A DNA stretch of 64,000 nucleotides from Lamellibrachia columna. Taxonomy: Eukaryota > Annelida > Polychaeta > Sabellida > Siboglinidae. The first letter of the stretch is position 1. The number at the start of each line of letters is the position of its first letter. The position numbers were made by a program, and so were the translations under genes. Location: positions 34,266,976 to 34,330,975 of the forward strand of contig OY759267.1 in assembly GCA_963662155.1 (NCBI GenBank). Direction: 5' to 3'. Below the pieces are notes generated by a model that did not search any database, was not told where the DNA came from, and saw only the letters and a list, made by a program, of their open reading frames with translations. Below, piece after piece: positions 46,165 to 60,230 of the stretch.

Positions 46165-47495
46165 ATGAAAATTGTGCCATTTACACTATATGGCTTAAAT
46201 AGTACATGGAATGCAAAAACTTCTCCATTTGCCGCACAGAATATAAAGGGTTCTACAATTGTGCCATTTGCACTGCATGCCTTAATAAAACTTATACTCC
46301 AATTACAATGCATGGATCTAACAAAACAAACATATTTACATCTGTTTTCTCTCTGCAAGGGGTAACAAAACTGTTCCGCCTCGTCTGCATGGATTAGTAA
46401 AATTTCAGTAATTTGTCCACTTCATGGATTCACCCAATTTTCCATATACACAGCATGGAATATAGAAACTCCTCCGTTTCACCGCACGGACTACAATTGT
46501 GCCATTTACACCGCATGGAAATAAACCTTCTCCGTACCAATTCTCCGCTTACACCGCGCAGAATACACTGGTGTCATTTAGTTGCATGGCTTAACAAAAG
46601 TTAGCGTTCATATACACCGCATGGAAATAACAAAACGTCTCTATATCACTGCATGTATTACCCAAATGTACATCCGCTTACTCGCTGCCTGGGTTAACAA
46701 AACTGTTCCGCCTGCAATGCACGGATTAGTGAAATTTTCAATAAATTTTCTATTGCATGGGTTAACCCACCATCTCCGTGTACACCGCACGGACTATCGA
46801 AACTGCTCCGTTTACACCGTACGGAATATAAATGTGTTATTTACACAGCATGGCTTACCAAAAGTTAATTTCAATTTATACCGCATGGCAATAACAGAAC
46901 TTTTCCATATCACTTTCCGTTTTCACTGCACGGACTACAGAAATTGCTCCGTTTCCACCGCACGGAATACAATTGTGCCATTTACACCGCATGGCTTACC
47001 AAACGATAATTTCCATTTACACCGCATGGAAATAACAAAGTCTCCATATCACTTTCCGTTTTCACCGCACGTACTACCGACATTGCTCCGTTTACACCGC
47101 ACGTAATACAATTGTGCCATTTACACCGCATGGCTTAACAAGAGTTAATTTCCATTTACACCGCATGGAAATAACAAAACTTCTCCATGTCACTTTCCGT
47201 TTACACAGCAAGGAATACAGAAACCCCTCCATTTTCAACGTATGGAATACAATTGTGCCATTTACACCACATGGCTTAGCAAAAGTTATCTTTTTATTTA
47301 CACCCGTGACACCGCATGGAAATAACAAAAACTTCTCCTTATCACTGCATGGATTAACTAAATTTAGATCCGCTTACTCACCGCATGGGTTGACAAAACT
47401 GCTCCACTTCCCCCGCATAGATTAGTTACATTTTCAATATTCTTACTGCATGGCTTAATCCAGTTTCCTCGTTTACACCGCATGAAATAGAAAAA
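46165..47495. repeat. Minisatellite domain 1: 35-bp monomer in a 140-bp higher-order unit
   Basis: The core TTTACACCGCATGG (variants CACGG, CAGCATGG) recurs about every 35 bp, followed in turn by GCTTAACAAAAGTT, AAATAACAAAACTTC, ACTACCGAAATTGCTCC and AATACAATTGTGCC. The four-monomer unit repeats: AATTGTGCCA occurs at 46971, 47110 and 47251, about 140 bp apart. Divergence is higher towards the left end. Confidence 0.85.
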
Positions 47496-48470
47496 ACTGG
47501 GACAGGAAGGTCAGTGGATGTCTCCATCAAGCGGTCGGTTGTCGGCCAAGGAGGATCCACCATGCCAGTATCCTGATGATTCGATGAGGGCACTGGCTCA
47601 GGAGCCACGGAAGTCGCCGCTTGACGAGCACTGGAGGCAGAGTGAATATCGGCTTGTCCACTCGTCGAGGGCACAGGCGCTGGAGCAGTAGGTGCCACCA
47701 CCTGGCGACCAACGGCAGAAGCTGGCCGGACGACCGGATGACTCGGTGGGGGTCACTACGGATGATGCCGCCACCTGGCGATCAACATAGGCTAACGCAA
47801 CCGCGTCGTGACCACCCGTAGGACTTACCAGTTGCAGCGCTACACGTGACAACTCCCGCATCACGCGCATCACATTGTAAGGTTTGGTCAGCCTAAAATT
47901 GTAAGAACAGAGATAGCGGTCATTGCAGACATGTTTAATCAATGATTTAACGTTAGCATAAAGAAAACCCAGGTTGATACAACTTATGTAAGGCAAGCTA
48001 TAGTTTTTGGCCAGTTTGCAGCTTTGCTTATTGTTTAGTATACACAGTAGGGAGGGGTAGAGTCGCCCCGACTGTAATAATAACTGGACTGTCAAACGGG
48101 AGAAATGTTTACCTGATTTAGAATGCAGGCCATAAGAAACTAGTTTAGTTGGCAACTGACCGTCCCCAAGGACACAAGAAGGTCTCCCAGTCCTGGGGGG
48201 TTCAGAAGGTGACCCGATACCTTGCATACGACGGTCATTTCCAGCATGTACGGGGATGACGATTGTATTTGGACATCGGACAATAACGGCTTTCTCGATT
48301 TCCTAAAATGGTTAACCGCGCCTCCACTGAGGCGGGGTTCTTCTGAAAGCTCTGGTATAAATAGGCCAGAAATAGACTCATAAAACAACCGGTGCGCGCG
48401 ATCTAAATTACCACGCACCTCGTTCAATTTGGACTCAAAATTATCGGCAAGGATGGGCAACGCCGGCCCA
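47426..48470 (-). other. Coding-like minus-strand segment between the two minisatellite domains
   Basis: Read from the right: ALPILADNFESKLNEVRGNL then YESISGLFIPELSEEP near 48400; after a frame change VMRVMRELSRVALQLVSPTG and DAVALAYVDRQ near 47830; after another, VAPTAPAPVPSTSGQADIHS and PVPSSNHQDTGMVDPPWPTT down to about 47490. GC content is higher than the surroundings and the Pro/Ser/Thr composition looks coding. It may be a retroelement gag-like or linker region with frameshifts; I cannot name a family. Confidence 0.3.
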
Positions 48471-48934
48471 TACCTACCTTACCATTAGAAAACAAAATTT
48501 ATTGAAGACTTTTAAATGTTAAATGGGAGACACAAGAACAATGGTAGAGAACCAGTCTATGTTGTACAATCAATAGTTCTGCGTTAATAAAATCTTGCGA
48601 ACCTGGAAGATGCGTTCACGGCTTATTATACCGATCTGATCGTCTGCGGTATTATCAGTAAGCAGCTAGCCGATCTGGCAAGCGACAATGCCAATTACTA
48701 CACAACTGTGAGTATTCTCAACGAATGCACGCGCCCTTAAGAGAAGATGAAGTTGCTCCGTTGCTGTAACATTTACTGTTCAAGTTGAACACTGCACCCA
48801 ATCGTAGTAATGTGAACCTTATGTACGCTGTGTCATTACAAACTAGGGACCACGGTTAACCCTTGACCAACATTATCCACTCACAAACTACAACGTTACC
48901 CGCTCCGGTAATCCAACTGTATGGTGGAATCAGA
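48471..48934. other. No recognisable gene
   Basis: Mixed-composition spacer before minisatellite domain 2; nothing recognised. Confidence 0.4.
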
Positions 48935-50150
48935 CAAATGAAAATTACAATGCCCTGTACACCGTAGGGATGAATAGTGTAAACCGGCCATTTACCCCAA
49001 ATGGCGGAATAATAAAATTACCATGCCATGAACATCACGGGGACCCATATTATCGTCAGACAAGTTACAATGTATGGTGGGACAAGAAATTAAAATTAAC
49101 ATGCACTACCTAGCGTTCGAACGATAGCATAAACCGACCATTCACACTGTATGGCGGAATAAGACAATTAATGATTAACATGCCCTGTACACTGTGGGAA
49201 ACACCATCACAGCCACCATACCCACCGTATGGCGGAACCAGAAAAATTAAAAGTAACCTGCCCTGTACACCATAGGGCCAAAGAACATAAACCGACAATT
49301 TACACCGTATGGCGGAATAAGAAAAATAAAAATGCCCTGTACACCATAGGGCCAAAGATCATAAACCGACCATTTACATCGTATGGCGGAATAAGACAAA
49401 TACAAATGCCCTGTACACCATAGGGCCAAAGATTATACACCGACCATTTACACAATGTATGGCGGAATAAAATAAAAAATGCCCTGTACACCATTGGGCC
49501 ATTCCTCTAGTCCGACCATTAACACCGTATGGCGGAATACAAAAATTAAAAATGTCCTGTACACCATAGGGCCAAAAATCATACACCGACCATTTACACC
49601 GTATGGCGGAATAAAATTAAAAATGACCTGTACACCATAGGGCCAAACCCCTAGTCCGCCCATTTACACCGTATGGCGGAATAAGAAAATTAAAATTAAC
49701 GTGCCCTGTAAAATGTAGGGACCACGTTCATAGTCCAACTATTTTCACCGTATGGTGAACATGCCCTGTACACCGTGGGGACCAATATAATAATCCGACC
49801 ATTTACACCGTATGGCGGAATAGAACAAATGAAAATGAACATGCCCTTTACACCATAGGGACCAATATAACAATCCGACCATTTACACCGTATGGCGGAA
49901 TAGAACAAATGAAAATGAACATGCCCTTTACACCATAGGGACCAATATAACAATCCGACCATTTACACCGTATGGTGCACAGGAGAGTAGTAAAGTGAAA
50001 AACATTGCCCTATGTACTATAGGAACCAAAATCTTGACCTCAACGCCACTGTATGGTTTAATAATCACGATTAAAGCTACTATGCCCATCACACCCGAAG
50101 GAGTGATCTCAGAAATTACCCATGCCACCTGAAGGCGTCATAACCATAAA
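48935..50150. repeat. Minisatellite domain 2: paired monomers, about 78-bp unit
   Basis: Alternating cores CATTTACACCGTATGGCGGAAT and GCCCTGTACACCATAGGGCC, each about 39 bp apart. Both contain TACACC followed by an AT(G)GG-like end, so they are diverged copies of one monomer, and the same core as domain 1. The repeat is regular from about 49130 to 50000 and degenerate at both ends. Minus-strand frames stay open in places (IPPYGVNGRFMIFGPMVYRA) only because of the periodicity. Confidence 0.85.
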
Positions 50151-50946
50151 TTAAAGTAACATAACACCCTTTTTCAGTGTTTGGATCTAGTATTCAGGTA
50201 CAAATGAATTGACGGAATGTGGAATTTGTGGTGGACCTGTGGACATGACGTCACTGATCACGTGGATCGCAATATACGGGACCGTGTGTCAGAGGGAATA
50301 AGTGCCAGACCTGTTCTAATTGACAGACCTAGAGTAAGATCTAGATTACGACGTATTAACAACATCAGCGGCCACAGGGAGGAAAATAACACCAGTCTTA
50401 AACATTGGATTAAGAACGGCACGATACAAGAAACGCAGCAATGCAGCGTTAATGAATCGGACAAACCGTTGACGTCGGATAAAGAAGAAGATGATGACGA
50501 CGCCGAAAGAACCTCCAACGATGGCAGTTATTGAAGTTGGCAGTTATGTCGAATAAAACTCCACCTTACCATAGATGTGTTCGCGTTTGTTATAAATATC
50601 TGCTAATATGAAGGCCTTCAACTTTGCATCCCTTCCCCAAAAGATAGGATATACATCGGCAGCACCCAAATGTGTGAGCGGCGAGACTTATACGCGATCA
50701 CGTTTTTCAGTGTTTGGATCCTGCCAATATCTTTCGCATGTTCGTCGACACAACATGGCAACTCTGATCATAGATGTGATAAGCTGTAAGGAAATAACAT
50801 ACAATGTAATAAAATAATGTGTCAACTGGAGGTCTTCATGTGTGTTGATGTCATGTTGCTGTGAATTACGCTCGCAATTTTGACTGCAATTTTGGAACAC
50901 TGACAACGTTGCACTCAGAAGTGAAATAGAGTCTGTTTGTGTAGAT
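50151..50946. other. Unassigned sequence, perhaps 5' part of the following LINE
   Basis: An 18-bp direct repeat, TTTTTCAGTGTTTGGATC, occurs at about 50171 and 50704. The frame at 50217-50534 reads with Arg/Asp-rich text (RDRVSEGISARPVLIDRPRV; DKEEDDDDAERTSND). I recognise no endonuclease boxes. Confidence 0.35.
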
Positions 50947-53140
<2,194 letters not shown>

Positions 53141-54018
53141 ATATATCATACAAATATGTATTTGTTATATGCAGATCTGTGCGCACTGTTTACATGGATG
53201 CGCACTTCAATTGTACTTGTTCCGTTGAATATATCAATGAAGTTTATAGTAATAAGTGCTCAAAAGATTATTAGTAACCCCACAAAATTGGGTTATGAAA
53301 CTGGCTTCAAATAGCTACAGTATTCATTACATTTTGATAGTGAATTAGAAATATGTTCAGAAATATTGTTAGTATAGTTTCAAATGACCAAATTAGTGTT
53401 ATCGGCCATAACACTTCATCATCAAAGACATCGACTAATTATTGTGACCCTTGTCATTCTTATATGTAGTATAACATGTTGTAATAATAACCATAATCTA
53501 AAAATTACTGGTAACGTTGAATAACTTCTTGGAAAGTCCATGAAGCAGCAATGTTTGATGCTGTGCCTCCGTACCAATGTAGTGCTGTTTTGTAGGATCA
53601 CATTTCTGGAAACCCCAGACAAGGTAAATTCTGTGCATGACAAAGAGCGCGCACAAAGACTTCCAGTCGGGCAGGACAAGAAAGCACAGGTGTGTTCTTA
53701 ATATATATAAATAAACGTATAGGTCAAATAAATAGCCAAATAGTATAGTGCCGAATGACAGTATGCTGTAGAATGTGTCAGACTGATCATTGGCTCCTTT
53801 TGGCTAACAAGGGATGTCGCACCTCACTTCCGGTAACATTGTCACGTTTTCTGTGCGTACAGTCGTTAACGTACCTCTTTTTATAAGAAATCCATATATG
53901 TTTTTAATGACAAGTAGGTATAGTGAAAGTTTATTCATTGGGACATTTGTGTAAGGTCATAGTATTCGGATTACGCATCGCAACGCCGAGATACGGATGT
54001 TGAAAGGTGAGTGGGGTC
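53141..54018. other. Unassigned sequence with one weak exon-like segment
   Basis: At 53596-53689 an AG-bounded segment reads ITFLETPDKVNSVHDKERAQ then RLPVGQDKKAQ and ends at CAG-GTGTGT. This may be an exon, but nothing supports it on either side. An ETS-type ACTTCCGG lies at about 53827. Otherwise nothing recognised. Confidence 0.25.
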
Positions 54019-54026
54019 ATTCCTAG

Positions 54027-54215
54027 GGGTCCCGGATGGTTCGGCCCATGACGGGTTCGGCCCACGCCGACGGATGGTTCGGCCTAGTCGATTCGGCCCA
54101 CGCAGACGGATGGTTCGGCCCATTTCACTGTCGCTATTGAAATCAGCGACGGTCGATTCGGCCCACTCTAGCTAAGCGGCGGAAATCTAAGAATAGTCGT
54201 TTCGGCCCACGGCCT
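54027..54215 (+). repeat. Left TIR and subterminal TTCGGCCCA cluster
   Basis: Seven TTCGGCC copies in one orientation, in contexts CGGATGGTTCGGCCCA and GTCGATTCGGCCCAC, within 190 bp. The segment around 54186-54290 (AAATCTAAGAATAGTCGTTT, then a CACAGAAACATA stretch) recurs at 56117-56215. Confidence 0.85.
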
Positions 54216-54344
54216 GAATTAGTAAGAAAGGCGGAGAGGCGGAAATTATGATTGTGCACAGAAACATACGTACACGCTAATATAATAATAATGATCTGGA
54301 ACTATTTATAAAAATATAGCAATAAACGAATAACTAGTTGAGTT

Positions 54345-55770
54345 TGTATTAATATTTAAGAAAGGCAGTAGACACCTAGCGGCAAACTACAGGCCAGTTA
54401 GCTTGACGGCAGTGGCATGTAAAGTCATGGAATCCCTGGTCAAAGATGCCATAATAACACACATGGAAAAAAACAAATTAATTGCAGACCAGCAGCATGG
54501 TTTCATTCCTGGGAGATCATGTACCACACAACTAATCTCAACATTAGAAGACTGGACAAAAATATTAGACGATGGAGAATGTGTAGATGCAATATACATG
54601 GATTTAAAGAAGGCTTTTGACTCAGTACCACACCAGAGACTGCTCGCAAAGTTAAAAGGATACGGAATAAAGGGAAAACTTCTTAAATGGATTGAAACAT
54701 TTCTCACCTTTCGCAAACACTGCGTATTAGTAAATGGAGCAGCATCTTCGTGGACGGAAGTAGTAAGTGGGGTTCCACAGGGCAGTGTCCTTGGACCTAT
54801 TCTTTTTATACTGTATATTAATGATTTAACAAATGTTGTAATATGTGACATGAAGATTTTCGCAGACGATACAAAAATATATCACAAAACTTCAACGAGG
54901 CAAGATTGTATAAACCTACAGAAAGACATAGATAGATTACAAGACTGGGCTGAAAAGTGGCAGTTAAAATTTCACCCAGATAAATGCAAAGTTCTAAGAA
55001 TTGGACGTGGGCACCCAGAATTTACTTATACTTTGACAACAGAAACAGGTGAAAATCCTCTGGAGTGTAGCCATGTAGAGAAAGACCTGGGCATCCTAGT
55101 TGATGACCAGTTAAAATTTACACAACAGGTACAGCAGGCAGTGTCAAAAACAAATAGATTGCTGGGTGTAATACGACGAACATATCAATACTTGGACAGG
55201 ACAACCTTTCTACATTTATATAAGGGACTAGTCCGTCCTACTTTGGAATATGGAGTGGTAGTCTGGTCACCACAGTACCAGCATGATATTGATGCTCTGG
55301 AGGCTGTCCAGAGAAGAGCTAGTAGGATGGTCCCAGTACTGAGACATTTAGATTATGAATCTAGATTAAAGGCATTAAATTTACCAACACTGACCTATCG
55401 TCGTTTACGAGGAGATATTATTGATGTGTATAAATACTTGCATGGCATTCTTACTTTTTCGCACGATATGTTTAACAAAGACTTGTACGAAGGCACACGG
55501 GGTCATTCTCTAAAGTTGTTCAAGGACCGAAGTAAACGGGAATTAAGGAGGCATTTCTTCAGCCAGAGAGTCATTAATATTTGGAATTCACTTCCGGACA
55601 CCGTCGTCACTGCACAGTCAGTAAATACGCTTAAAAATCGACTAGACAAACACTGCCGAAACCAGGCAGTCAAATATGACTACAAAGCCACACTAAGACT
55701 AACTAAGAGCGGTACATAGGCAGATTTTGCCTGAAGACCGAAGAGGATATGTATGTATGTATGTATGTAT
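54345..55770 (+). pseudogene. CR1-like LINE, 5'-truncated, nested in the DNA transposon
   Basis: Starts abruptly in the RT at IFKKGSRHLAANYRPVSLTA. The frame 54403-55719 is open for 438 codons: QHGFIPGRSCTTQLI, YMDLKKAFDSVPHQRLL, SGVPQGSVLGPILFILYIND, FADDTKIY (catalytic residues intact), HVEKDLGILVDDQLKF, RPTLEYGVVVWSPQYQ, RRLRGDIIDVYKYLHGI, a SQRVINIWNSLPDTVV box and the C-terminus. The 3' end GAAGACCGAAGAGGATATG is followed by (TATG)n at 55748-55770. The lack of the first half and of the endonuclease is the usual 5' truncation, so this copy was dead on arrival. The clean frame suggests a recent insertion. Confidence 0.9.
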
Positions 55771-55789
55771 TGTAATATATAATGTATTG

Positions 55790-56030
55790 ACTTCATTGTT
55801 TGTGTGAGCACATTTTATGTGATCAAGCCCTTTGTGTTTAATCTGTCTGATGTTTCATTATCAACACTTGTTAACTGAAATGTTTGAAAGCGTGATTTCA
55901 TAGTTTGTGTGAGCACATTTTATGCTTTTAATCTATCTGGTGTTTCATCAGCAAAACATGCTAACGTAAATGTTTGATAGCATCACTTCATTGTTTGTGT
56001 GAGCACGTTATATCAAGCCCTTTATTCAAT
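55790..56030. repeat. Short tandem repeat, about 2.5 copies, about 100 bp
   Basis: TTTGTGTGAGCACRTT recurs at about 55799, 55904 and 55991 with the text between partly shared (GTTTCAT, AAATGTTTGA). Confidence 0.6.
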
Positions 56031-56337
56031 TAATCGTCTTAAGTTAATTGAGCATATCACAAGTTGCAAAGAGGTGTCATTAACGTTTTCGGCTCTATTG
56101 TCCCACGTCAGTAGCTGATTTCTAAGAATAGTAGTTTCGGCCCACGGCGTGATTCAGGAAAAAAATACTTAATATGATTACGCACAGAAACATATTCACA
56201 ACCTAATATAACAATTATCTCATATAAAATAACAGAATGCAGTCCAGCAACACAACGCCAGAAATATTGACAACGAATGGAATTTCTGTCTTTATTAACA
56301 ACTACCAAAACATAATTTTCCAAAACTATTACAACAC

Positions 56338-56340
<3 letters not shown>

Positions 56341-56392
<52 letters not shown>
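56341..56392. repeat. (TA)n microsatellite
   Basis: About 52 bp of pure TA. Confidence 0.97.
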
Positions 56393-56397
<5 letters not shown>

Positions 56398-56576
56398 CCT
56401 AGATTTGATGATTTCGTTTTATATTATGTATGCATATTGTATTCTTACATAATCAGTTGGCTTACTATAAAAGTTCGTATACAAACATACATCTGACTTG
56501 TACTTTTGTCTTCAGCAAACTAGCCACGATTCCGAGTCAATAACATTAGCAAGTAGCATTGTCCCACATAAATATG

Positions 56577-57016
<440 letters not shown>

Positions 57017-57031
<15 letters not shown>

Positions 57032-57440
57032 GCGGAGAAGCCATGACAGGACGAACGCGTTATTTACAATCTGGGAGCGTCTCGTCAAGGCCGAACGTAA
57101 CGAAAGGGAAATGCTGCGTTCCTTGAGCCGACTGACAAAAATAGCGAACGTAATAAACACTTGGTTCGAAAACAATAATAATACTGTAGCGTACAATATT
57201 TCGCTAAAACACGCAAACAGTTGAAACTGGGGAACGTAATAAATAAGTAGTATTGGTTCTAAAACAATAATAATGTAGCGCATGGCGTTTCGTTAAAACA
57301 CTGAAACAGTTGTAGCGTATAACATTTTGCAATTACAATAATCTATAAACAACAATTGACTCGAAAACAATAATACTGTAGCGTACAACAAGTCAACAGC
57401 ATTTCGCTAAGACATGCAAACAGTTGAAAATAGCGAAGAA
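57017..57440. other. Interior of the DNA transposon, no gene
   Basis: AT-rich with repeated GTAGCGTACAA/CATTTCGCTAAAACA phrases (about 57190, 57285, 57310, 57375), a diverged short-repeat region. No transposase motif. Confidence 0.5.
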
Positions 57441-57598
57441 TTCGTTAGTCGTTTCGGCCCACGTCGCCCGCTGGCACCGGTTGCATACACGGATGGTTCG
57501 GCCCATGTGAGCGAAAACACTTCACGGTTCACCGGTCGCGCCGTTGGATGGTTCGGCCCATGGGCCGAACCCGTTATGGGCCGAAACATCCGACACCC
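57440..57598 (-). repeat. Right TIR and subterminal TTCGGCCCA cluster
   Basis: Copies at about 57452, 57496 and 57553 are in the same orientation as the left end. The terminal two (TGGGCCGAA at 57561 and 57577) are inverted and form the TIR. TTCGGCCCATGGGCCGAA at 57553-57570 is a perfect 18-bp palindrome at the TIR's inner border. Confidence 0.85.
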
Positions 57599-57639
57599 AT
57601 TCCTAGTTGCATACCCTTTTATATATATATAGTGGATAT

Positions 57640-58905
57640 GATATATACAGTGGATTTGATATTTTGTCTCCGACAACTACAAGAAAAGTGCATTGAGCAG
57701 GACCGACCACTATACATGGTATTTGTCGACTTCACGAAGGCGTTTGATACAGTCGGAAGGGCCGGGCTATGGCAGCTACTGAGGAAATATGGATGCCCAG
57801 AGAAATTCACAACCATGATCGAGGGTCTACATATGGGAATGATGGCGAATGTGAGTGTTGGAGGGGAAGTCTCGGAAACGTTCGGTGTTACCAATGGTGT
57901 CAAGCAAGGCTGTGTACTGGCCCCCACGCTCTTCTCCATCTTCCTATCAGCAATGCTCGTCGAGGCTTTCCGAGGCATGGGAGATGGCGTCTATATACAG
58001 TCTAGACAGAGCGCTGACTTATTCAACGTCGCACACTTCAGAGCGAAGACCAAGACTACCCAGATACTTGTGAGAGAGCTGCTATACGCAGATAACAGTG
58101 CACTGGTTGCCCACTCTGCTGAAGAGATCCAGAGAATAGTGGATGCTTTCTCCGATGCATCAAAAAAGTTCGGCCTGAAGATTAACATCAAGAAGACGGA
58201 AGTGCTGTACCAACCCAACTCTACAAGAACCCGAGAGGAGGATATCATGGTTGATGGAAACAAGCTGAACTCTGTTCCAGAATTCACCTACCTCGGAAGC
58301 GCTATATCAAGTGATGGACGCGTTGATGCTGAAATACAGAGGAGGATGGCCAAGGCTAGTGCATCTTTCAGCCGATTACGCCAGAGACTCTGGAACAACC
58401 ACCATGTGTCCACGCGGGTCAAAGGCAAGATCTACCGCGCAATTGTGCTATCCACCTTACTATACGGAGCCGAGGCCTGGACAGTGTACAGACGACAAGT
58501 GAAAAAGCTGCATGCCTTCATGATGCGACATCTGTGTTCGATCATGAGGCTAACCTGGAAGGACAAAGTGACAAACAAGGAAATACTCGGTCGGATAGGG
58601 CTGCCCTCTATGGAAGATCTTCTGATCAAAAAGAATCTCCTATGGACTGGACACCTCATGAGGATGTCATCAGACAGGCTACCAAAGCAGATCCTCTATT
58701 CTCAATTGTCTTCTGGTCACAGACAGAGAGGACGCCCTCATCTTCGGTTCAAGGATACCATCAAGAGAAACCTCAAGCTGAGAGACATAAAGACCGACTC
58801 ATGGACATCACTCTCACAGCAGAGAACTAAATGGAGTGCGGCGGTCAAAAAATGAAAGCAGTCTTTGTCGCATAGCGACTGACAGCATGATGATGATGAG
58901 TTACA
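57640..58905 (+). pseudogene. LINE reverse transcriptase with C-terminal region, 5'-truncated
   Basis: Open from about 57548 to 58855, with recognisable RT from about 57660: CLRQLQEKCIEQDRPLYMVF, VDFTKAFDTVGRAGLW, VTNGVKQGCVLAPTLFSIF, LLYADNSALVAHSAEEIQ (family YADD, here D to N), FGLKINIKKTEVL, FTYLGSAISSDG, LSTLLYGAEAWTVYRRQ, LLWTGHLMRMSSDRLPKQ and RGRPHLRFKDTIKRNLK. The tail is GACAGCATGATGATGATGAG. The endonuclease is absent. The changed catalytic Asp would abolish RT activity. GVKQGCVLAP separates it from the CR1/L2 elements in this window. It inserted right next to the DNA transposon and upstream of the THAP exons. Confidence 0.88.
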
Positions 58906-59022
58906 GGGGCTCAAGCTGATTCAGTTGCCCGTGATTGGCATCAATAAGAGTGGACAGCAGCTTCGATGCTGACAATGCCAAGATCTACTCCAGGCATTTC
59001 ACAGATGATTGTTTCAAACATG
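58906..59022 (+). pseudogene. THAP-domain exon, degenerate
   Basis: The frame reads SIRVDSSFDADNAKIYSRHF then TDDCFKHG and ends at CATG-GTAAGT in phase 1. THAP zinc fingers have a CSxHF...CF block here; the Cys is replaced by Tyr (IYSRHF). Stops lie upstream in the same frame. The N-terminal Cys pair is not present, perhaps displaced by the LINE directly upstream. Confidence 0.55.
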
Positions 59023-59488
59023 GTAAGTTTCTTGGTATTGTAATTAATTGGTTAATAACTGCTCAGTGATGTTGCAGATTTACATATATACTGGTTAAAG
59101 AGCCTGAATCAGTGAGTAACTGTGTCACTGTGTGTAAAGTTCTGTAAAGACTAAAGGCTAAGCTAAGTAGGCCCAACATGTATGTCTGTTTTATAGGTAT
59201 AATAATATCAAAAAGTGTCTGTCTTCGCTTACTCTAGCTGCAGATAACTATATGAAATTATTTTCACAATCACGATTCTTCACAGGCACAGTTTCGGGGG
59301 TGGGGTGGGGGGGGGGTAGTAGCTCAGCTGTTAATAATACACAGTGCTGAAGAAACTGAAATATTAAATACCAAAAATAATACAAAATGACAATGGCAAC
59401 AATGAAACAATAGCAGTAAGAATAGTAATATGTGTATTATATATATATTTACATAACACAAAAATAACTATATATTTTTTTTGTACAG

Positions 59489-59558
59489 GTCCAAGTGGAA
59501 CTCGAAGAACATTGATACTTGGAAGTTTGCCAACCCTATGGATGCTATCCTATTGAAG
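59489..59558 (+). pseudogene. THAP-domain exon, C-terminal part, with a TGA
   Basis: After TTTTGTACAG the phase-1 continuation of the previous exon reads PSGTRRTLILGSLPTLWMLSY and then TGA at 59554-59556, before a GTATCC donor. GSLPTLW fits the conserved AVPTIF motif that closes THAP domains. Agreement of phase between the two exons supports the pairing. With Cys to Tyr and this stop the domain is inactive. A further AG-bounded segment at about 59814-60037 may be the next exon of the same gene. Confidence 0.55.
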
Positions 59559-60230
59559 GTATCCTGTCTTAATCAAATGTGTTTTCTTTTACTTCTTTCT
59601 GCTTTGACTATTTATCTTTTCTTGTCCTTTTTTTGAATTTGGTATATTTGATTGTCTAATCTGTGATTTTCCTTTGGGAAAATCAGGCACTTCCTCTGAG
59701 GACAACAAGTTGTGACAGCGCCACACTACCTAGTCTATTAATTAATTCCTAAGGAAGGTATTTTTTTCATAAACCAATCCTAAGACAGTAGTTTTGTCGT
59801 TTTTATGTTTCAGTCATACAGAGAGCCACCGCCAGAGTTTGATCATGTTGCATAGTTCAACTTTGAAGACATTGGCAAAGTTCGGCTTCCATGGTGCATC
59901 ACAGAAACTCTGCAAAAACTATTAAACTTGCAGTTGTTTTGGACAGTGTTGTCAAGCCGCAAGAAACCTCTACCTGGCAATTACATAAAACGGTTTATTT
60001 TTAACCACAACTGTTATTTAGCAATATGTATTTGAAGTTGTGATTTGTCATGATACAGTTCCTGTATCATGCTCACACATGGGTATACAAACAAAACACT
60101 CATTAGTGACCCCCCACACACAAATTGTGGTCTGGAATTTGCATTATTACCATGCACGCATGCCATAATGCAAAAAGGCATACACCTTTGAAGCAAAGTG
60201 GATAACAAAGCTATGGAAGCCGTCGAAGGC
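59559..60230. other. 3' region shared by the THAP remnant and the minus-strand gene
   Basis: It contains a possible polyadenylation signal for the minus-strand gene: TTTATT at 59994-59999, which is AATAAA on the minus strand, about 230 bp past the stop. The minus frame 60014-60208 is what an alternative acceptor of the last exon would read through. Confidence 0.35.

Noticed and set aside
49110..49962. Minus-strand repeated frame GPMVYRA...IPPYGVNGRF as a repeat protein
   Set aside because: It follows the 78-bp period of the minisatellite, shifts frame wherever the period changes by one base, and has no start context.
46165..50150. CRISPR-like array (short regular repeats with differing spacers)
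   Set aside because: Context is animal DNA, the spacers repeat in a higher-order pattern, the repeat core varies, and there are no cas genes.
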